Shown here in pieces: positions 57,806 through 64,000 of a stretch of 64,000 bases of DNA. This DNA comes from Posidonia oceanica. Lineage: Eukaryota > Streptophyta > Magnoliopsida > Alismatales > Posidoniaceae. The stretch's first letter is position 1; each line of letters begins with the position of its first letter. The notes below the pieces were generated by a model. The model searched no databases, had not been told where the DNA came from, and saw only the letters and a list, made by a program, of their open reading frames with translations. Location: the NCBI GenBank assembly GCA_037176725.1, contig JAZBRS010000013.1, positions 5,769,001 to 5,833,000 on the forward strand, read 5' to 3'. Position numbers and translations under genes: made by a program.

Positions 57806-60514
57806 ACCTCAAATGGAGGAAACTCCAGACATTTTGACGGATGTCATCCAAGCAGTTAGGGCTGCCAGCCCGGTGCTCTCATGGTTGTCAGTCGTAGCCA
57901 AATCCTTCATTGTCCTTTCGCTCCGCTGATGCGACGGCTCGGTGATCGCTTTGTTGTACCGCCTGAGTGGTGTTCCTCTCTCACAACCCCAACGGCGACA
58001 TAGGTTCTCGACCATCAAAGAAGGGTTGCAATGAGCGGTCAGATGGCTGACGTGTTCGAGATTAGGGGTGAAACTAACTGACTCAAATCGGTTGACACGA
58101 CACAGAAAATCAGAAGGTTTAGGCTGAACTCGGGATTGTATGGGGAATTGCGCAATGGTGCGCTCCACCTCTGCGGTCAATTGTATCATGTGAATTGCCG
58201 ACTTGAAACTAGCGAGAGTCGAATGACACAAGTGCGCAGGAAAAGGCTCAAAGATGTGGTGAATCAAAGAGGAAGGATCCACTACCGGTGTGACAGGCTC
58301 AGAAGGAAAGATACAATGAACTCCTGAGGGCCCAGCGCCTCCCGAGCTCGAGTGTGGAGGCAAGGGTTGGTTGACTATGTTTGGGTGCTGAGGTGTAGGG
58401 CCAGATGTAGGTGGTGGCAATGGAGTGGAGGCTGCCTCCTGGGTGTCGATAATGATGACCTTGCGGTCGATCAAGTCCTGAACTGCATTTCGCAATGAAT
58501 AACAATTGTCAGTCGAGTGCCCCGCAGCTCGATGGAAACTGCAATAGAGGTTCGCATTGTACCAATGTGGAAGAGGACTTGGCGGTGGGCGGACCTCGGG
58601 AAGCCTCAAGAGTGATGCGACCTTGGGAAAGGTGACACCCAAAGGAGTAAAATTGCGCGGTGTGCGCGGAGGCCATCTTTGCCCCTGATGTCCTTGCCGG
58701 ACCGATGGAGCAGGATACACTAGTCGGGTGGTAGGAGTGATGTGTGGAGTGTGTGCCCTAGGTGTTGGAGCATACATTACCTGGCTCGGACCGAGCTGAG
58801 CCACCATATTGATGGGCACGGGATGAGGCTAAGCATATGTAACAGAGGGTTTTGGAGGATCTCTCCTCTTGGGGGTGTTGTTGCCATTGCTGTTGCCACT
58901 GCTGCCACCATTGTTGTGTTTGGCCAAAGCAGATATTACGGGAAAGCTATCGCTGCGGAGTGAGCCTTCCACGTGGGTGCCTACCCGAATCAGGGATGAG
59001 AATGTGGTGATAGGTTGGATGCTCAACAAGCCTCCCACATTCGGCTACACACCTCGAATGATAATCTCAATAGACTCCTCGTCGGAGGACCTATCTTGAA
59101 CCTGCGAGGCGAGGGTGCGCCAACGGCCGACATACTCCCCAAATGCCTCGTGGGGCCTCTGCCTGGTGGAGACAAGATCCTCGCGCTTTGGGATCAAGTC
59201 GAGGTTAAATGAATACTACTCTAAGAACGCCTGACTGAGGTCGTTCCAAGTTTGGATTGTGGCCATGTCAAGGCAAGTGAACCACTTGAGCACGGGGCCA
59301 GTTAAACTCTTCTGAAATAGCTGGATAAGGAGTCTATTGTCAGCCTGAAGCTGAGCCAGGTCTCCGCAGTATGCCCAGAGATGTGAAATTGGGCAACCCT
59401 TACAATTATACTTTTCAAATTCAGGGACCTAGAAGTTTGTGGGAAGTATTGCCTCTGGGAAATAACAGAGGTTCCGAAACAGGTAAGGCTGGTGGTCTCC
59501 GCCCTGCGATGATCGTTGCGCTCTCTCTAGATCTCCCACTCGAGCAAGGAGTGTATCTAGAGGTACAGCCGATGGGAAATGTGCAGGTTGGGCAGGAGCC
59601 ATGTACGCTGAATAAGCTCCCCCTGAGGGGTCCTTTGGGTCTACCATCACGCCACCTGGTGCCATGGCGCGAGGGTCAGCGTACCCGTGCGTTGGTGCTG
59701 AAGGAAAAGGCATACAATATGATGGAAAGACAGGTAGGGGGACAGAAAATTGATAAGCAGGAGTCTGTGCTGTGTAAGATGCGGCATGAGGGAACAACAG
59801 CTGCTACACTGGTATGGCACCAGGCAACGAAGTATGAGTATGCTGTGCTCCCACCAACCCGAGAGGCTGACCACCAGATACCAGAGGTGGGTACTGTGCA
59901 CTAAGTGAAGTCTGCGCTTGAGGCATGGATGTCGCCCCCATCACCGGTGTAGTGAGAAGCTGAGGTGATGGCCGAGGCAGGGGGGAAGTGGGGTGTGCCT
60001 GGAACACAGAAAAGGGTTGCTGGACCTCAGGAGCAACTGGGAATACAGATGGGCGAACAGGCAGAGCCATACCCTACAGTGATTGGGCCATCTCCATCAT
60101 ACGTTGATATTGCTCATCAGGGGTCCCGTCAGTGGGAAGACCGAAGTGCAAAATCGGAGATGAGTCAGATACTACAGGAGGCTGGGACACAGATTGTCCA
60201 AAAGGTAATGATCCTATAGCAGAGGAGGATTCAGCAGGATGAGCACCTAAGATGTCAGAGCCTTGGGTAGTGGGAGCAGGGAACCGAAAACCTAGAGTAC
60301 GAGCAGTGGTCATCGAAATAGCCTCGGTGGTAGGCTCTGGACCAGCCAAGGATGGTCGATGCCCTGGAATGAGCGGAGAAAAGTTCCCAAGCGATTGAGA
60401 TCGGAAGGTTTGAAAGGTCGGAACAGCGGAAGTGACAGCAAAAGAGAGAGGAGTCGACAGTGGGGTCTCCTCCAAAGCAACAGAAAGCGATGGTTCGCCG
60501 ACGCGTTGAGCCAT
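57806..60514 (-). pseudogene. gag of Tat element B, with post-protease remnant
   Basis: On the minus strand, one phase runs from ATG 60514 (MAQ start, as in C and D) for 2.7 kb with several stops (near 60071, 59800, 59428 and further). The capsid core lies at about 59500-59230, the GRWRTLASQV segment keeps the Trp lost in C and D (about 59120), and the zinc-binding CSFHRAAGHSTDNC is at about 58500-58545. After about 58140 the frame jumps to a segment matching the region after D's protease (CRVNRFESVSF ... VENLCRRWGCERGTPLRRY). Protease, RT, RNase H and integrase are therefore deleted. It ends in GLAALTA, which is the tail repeat read as protein. This is a non-autonomous derivative. Confidence 0.82.
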
Positions 60515-61665
60515 GGCTAATCGGGAACGAGTGAGGACAGGACTACGGCGAGTGCCAAGAGGATGAGATCTATGAGGAGCTATCGTCAGGAACGACGACT
60601 AACTCAAAGAAAGAAGATCGAGAATATGTCGCTAGGGGTATGGGAGAAGGAACAAACTCAGACCCCAACCAAAGAATGACCCTCCGACCTGTCGGCAAAA
60701 CACAAAATGAAAGTCAGATCTCTGTTATTAGAGTGGCATGATGCATATGAATTCTTTCTAATATGCTATCCCTCACTAATCTAGGTGTACCCTAGTGAAT
60801 GTTCTACCCCGGGTTCTCACAAAGGGATACGGGTCTCCGACTCAAGGATATAGAATGAGGTGCCTGTTCTAAATCCTGGCGAAGGCTCAGGTAGAGAACA
60901 AGTGGTGTGTTGGGAGCTTCGACTCCTACAGTAGCAGTGAGCTCGTAATAACATCGACACGACCTCGGACAAGGGGAGGCAGATTGGCAAATCATCTCAT
61001 GCAAATGGTCATGGAACAAAAGACCGAGACTGCCATTCGAAGACTGATGAGTGGACTTAGAGGAGAAGAAATGCATGCCCCTAGTATGATCATGTATGCA
61101 AGTATGCTTGATGTCTTTTACTTGATTTTTCATTGATTAACCAAAGGGGAAGAATGTGAATGTAAAGCTCTAGTTTCACCTAGGGTACATTCTTATTCGT
61201 CTTTACAATTTCCACTTATTATTTTTGATTGTTTTGATTGTTATGTTTTTTGTTGTTGTTGTTTTGTTATCCATTCTTTTTTATTGTTTTTGTTTTTGTT
61301 TTATTTTTATTCAACCATGGGAAGAACAATCATGTCTCTAATCATCCCTAGCCTTAACTTGCAAAAATGGGAAGAAGACATCCAATCAAGGCATGTAAAC
61401 ATCAAACATCATGTCAAAAGGCATGTGCATGGCATGTGCGAGTGTTGTGACATGATTATGTGAAAAAGAAAACATCCAAAAAGGCAGATATAGCATGGCA
61501 AGGCATGTGATGGGCATGGCAAGCATAACAGGCATGAAAACATGGCATGAAATCTGATGTCAAGGCACAGATACCAAGGCACAAGGCAAACACAAGCAAC
61601 GAACAACACAAACAAAAGAGAAAACCATAAAGCGGAAAAGCAAAAAGGAAGCCAGAATCTGGTTA
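60515..61665 (-). other. Leader of element B
   Basis: This is the untranslated region between PBS and gag on the minus strand. 60780-61060 retains parts of the leader block of C and D (CCCCTTGTC..GGTCGTGTC; GAGTCGGAGACCCGTA). The remainder is T-rich, with TTGTTGTT-type low complexity near 61200-61320 as read on the plus strand. No gene is seen. Confidence 0.6.
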
Positions 61666-61683
61666 TCCCCAGCGGAGTCGCCA
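61666..61683 (-). other. Primer-binding site of B (tRNA-Arg type)
   Basis: The minus strand reads TGGCGACTCCGCTGGGGA, identical to D's PBS, five bases inside the LTR end at 61689. Confidence 0.88.
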
Positions 61684-61688
61684 GTTTT

Positions 61689-64000
61689 TGTAGCCATGCG
61701 ACCGAATGACTCGAAAGAATGAAACGAGCCGAATCGCGGGTCACGGCAAAAGAAGTAAAAATGGCGAAAGTTGAAGGAAAGAAACAAAATTCGGAGTCAC
61801 CACCTAGTCTATTTGCAAAGCTGGGAGACAAGGAAAATCAGAAAGAAATGAAAACAAATAAAAGAAAACAAAAGATATGACACAAGGTCAATGTGGGCCA
61901 GAGATTGGGCAAGGATTCCTGTTACGCATGGGGAAGGTGTTAGGCACCCCCGTGCGCCCGAAAAATCGGTCTTTCTGGGTTAATCCGCTTATTTGTGGTT
62001 AATGTTTGCAATGTTGCAATTACTGTACGCCCGAGGGTGATATGATATGCTATGTTTGAACTCATGCTTATGCCTTTGAAAACATGCCTCAAATGTATGC
62101 TTAAATGCCATGATGTATGTGGGAAAATAAATATGTATCCTATGTGTGTGCATAATGCAAGATATCCTATATGTAATGAGGATGACAATGCTGGAAATGG
62201 TGCAACGGAGTTAAATGCAAGGACATGGAGATGTAATGTATGTAAGAATGCAAATGCAGGGACCTAAGTGTAATTCAGGAAAACTACAGAGGCCTAAGTG
62301 CAAAATGCCTTTATGTGCATGCAATGCATGGTCTCCTACATGTTATGATGCTAATGGTCCTTAAAAGAATGCAAAAATGTTACATGTGAGGGCTTAGGGG
62401 TGTTATGAATGAAAGATGCAAATGTGTGGACTTATGTGTAATTTTAAGAAACTACGGGGACCTACGTGCAAAGTGGTGGCAGAAGTGTGTAATGCAGCAA
62501 CTAAGAGGTAAATGGGGATCAATGATGCAATTGTGGCAGTATGCAGGAGTAAGGTGTAGATTAAATGATGGAATGTATGCTGTGGCAAACGATAAGGACC
62601 TATATGCAATTCAGGGAAACTATGGGGTTTATATGCAAAGTGGGACAAAGTGTGAATGCATGCATGGGTCTATGTGCAATTTAAGTGGATGCAAGGGCTA
62701 AATGTAATTAAAATAAATGCAAAGGGGCCTAAATGCAATTATGTTAAATGTAGGGGTCTAAATATAAATTAACACAATGTAGGGACTAAAATGTAAGATA
62801 CCATGTGTGTAAGACTAGAGTGCAGGGGCTAAAATGTAATTAGAATGAATGCATGGACTAAAATGCAATCATAGTAAATGTGAGGACTAATATGTGATTA
62901 AAATAAATGCAAGGTGATTTGAATGTTTATTTAAATGATTAAATGCATGTAAATGGGCCTAAATGTAATTATGCAAGTTTACAAGATGCAAAATGATGTA
63001 GATGCTTACTTAAATGATAAAATGCATGAAAATAGACCTAAATGCAATTATGCAAAGTTATTAGAATTAACTGCAAATGTTGTGAATGCAATGTGGTTGT
63101 GAAAGCTATTTTATTGAAATGCAATGTATGAAGGACCTAAATGTAATAAAAATGAAATGGTGGCTTGAATGCTAATGCAAAATGATTCTAAAAGGATGAA
63201 TTAAATAAATGTAATGCAAAATAGACTTAAATGTGATAAAACTATAATGCAGGATTAAATGCTAATGCAATAATGCTCTAAAATGTAAAAATAAAGGGAA
63301 TGCAATGCAATGCAAAAATGGACTCAAATGCAAATAAACTAAAATGTTGTATTAAATGGCAAATGCAAAATGGACTAATGTGAATGAACTAATATGTGGG
63401 GTTAAAGTGAAAATTAAATGGAATGCATGGACCTAAATGCAAATGTAATAATATGCGGGATTAAAATGTAATGCCATGTTATCTTAAAAAAAGAGTTAAA
63501 ATGGGATGTATGGATGAATATACAAATATATACAAATATGATAAGATGCATGATTTAAACATAAAATGATAAAGTTTGAAAATTGTTTAATGAAATGCAA
63601 AATAAAAGGACTTGTAAACAGTAAAAATAAAAGAAAGGATCTAATAGTAAAGAAACAAAACTTAATAAACACAGCATGTGTACCTACTTCCAATAAAAGT
63701 AAATTAACAGATTAAAATGCAATGTAATAAAGTTTAAATGAAATTTGAATGAAAGTCTAACCTGGACTGGACCTGTATGCAATAAAAATAAATCAACAGA
63801 TAAAAAGATAATGTAATAAAGTTTAAATGGAATAAAAATCATACCTGGATTGGACCTGCATGTAAATAAGCAAAACTACTGGACTAAAAGTTAATGTAGT
63901 AAGATAAAAGAAGAAAGTTAAATGATATCTAACACTGAAACAGGACCTAACTGTAATAAAATATTTTTTTGGATTTTTTAGCAATTTAATATGATTTAAT
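61689..64000 (-). mobile_element. 5' LTR of element B, partial (runs off the window)
   Basis: On the minus strand the LTR ends ...GGCTACA. It contains the core block (61880-61980), the PBS-like motif TGGTGACTCCG (61792-61802) and a long T-rich stretch with recurring GGTCC and TGCATTT words (62230-64000), like LTR A. At least 2.3 kb is present; the start lies beyond 64000. Confidence 0.85.

Noticed and set aside
58136..60219. Plus-strand frames at 58742-59904 as genes
   Set aside because: They lie opposite the single-phase gag of B on the minus strand.

Overview
The window is nuclear DNA from a flowering plant with a repeat-rich genome; the species cannot be told from it. I find no intact host gene. 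From 2,358 to the right edge almost every base belongs to LTR retrotransposons inserted into one another. Plant origin follows from the lineages seen: a Tekay/Del-type chromovirus (gag, protease, RT, RNase H, integrase, C-terminal chromodomain) and several Tat/Ogre-type Ty3/gypsy elements (LTRs up to 5.2 kb, tRNA-Arg-type primer site TGGCGACTCCGCTGGGGA, two RNase H domains, an extra ORF after pol).

Layout, using labels of my own. 1-2357: AT-rich DNA without a recognisable gene. 2358-4394: minus-strand Tat-type LTR 'E', cut by element 'C'. C is a plus-strand, gag-only Tat derivative: 5' LTR 4395-6660, PBS 6664, leader, gag from 12873. Solo LTR 'A' (6837-11943) sits in its leader. The Tekay element 'T' (13766-55525) sits in its gag, which resumes at 55526. 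T is itself interrupted by the complete 26-kb Tat/Ogre element 'D' (19551-45610, in T's RT/RNase H region), by a minus-strand 1.4-kb solo LTR 'G' (46506-47930, in T's integrase) and by a 3.5-kb solo LTR 'F' (50051-53535, in T's 3' LTR). C ends in a tail of small inverted repeats near 57.8 kb, where it meets 'B' tail to tail. B is a minus-strand gag-only Tat derivative whose 5' LTR runs off the right edge. Five insertions are closed by exact 5-bp target-site duplications: ACATG (A), ACAGC (T), CCAAG (D), CTAGC (G), GGTAG (F).

Relative ages agree with the nesting. T's two LTRs differ at about 20 of the first 206 positions, D's at about 4 of the first 130 plus one indel. All coding regions are decayed. 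D's reading frames carry 16 in-frame stops (12 TAG, 4 TGA, no TAA), the pattern expected from deamination of methylated CAG and CG sites.

The most unusual content is: (i) a 121-bp GT-AG segment between gag and protease of T whose removal restores the frame exactly; (ii) a roughly 400-codon plant-mobile-domain ORF downstream of D's integrase; (iii) arrays of short inverted repeats with compensating arm changes in D's 3' tail; (iv) a roughly 230-bp-period array of palindromes in LTRs E and F; (v) a core block with a small hairpin shared by seven otherwise divergent LTRs; (vi) PBS-like motifs inside the LTRs and a tandemly doubled PBS in D.
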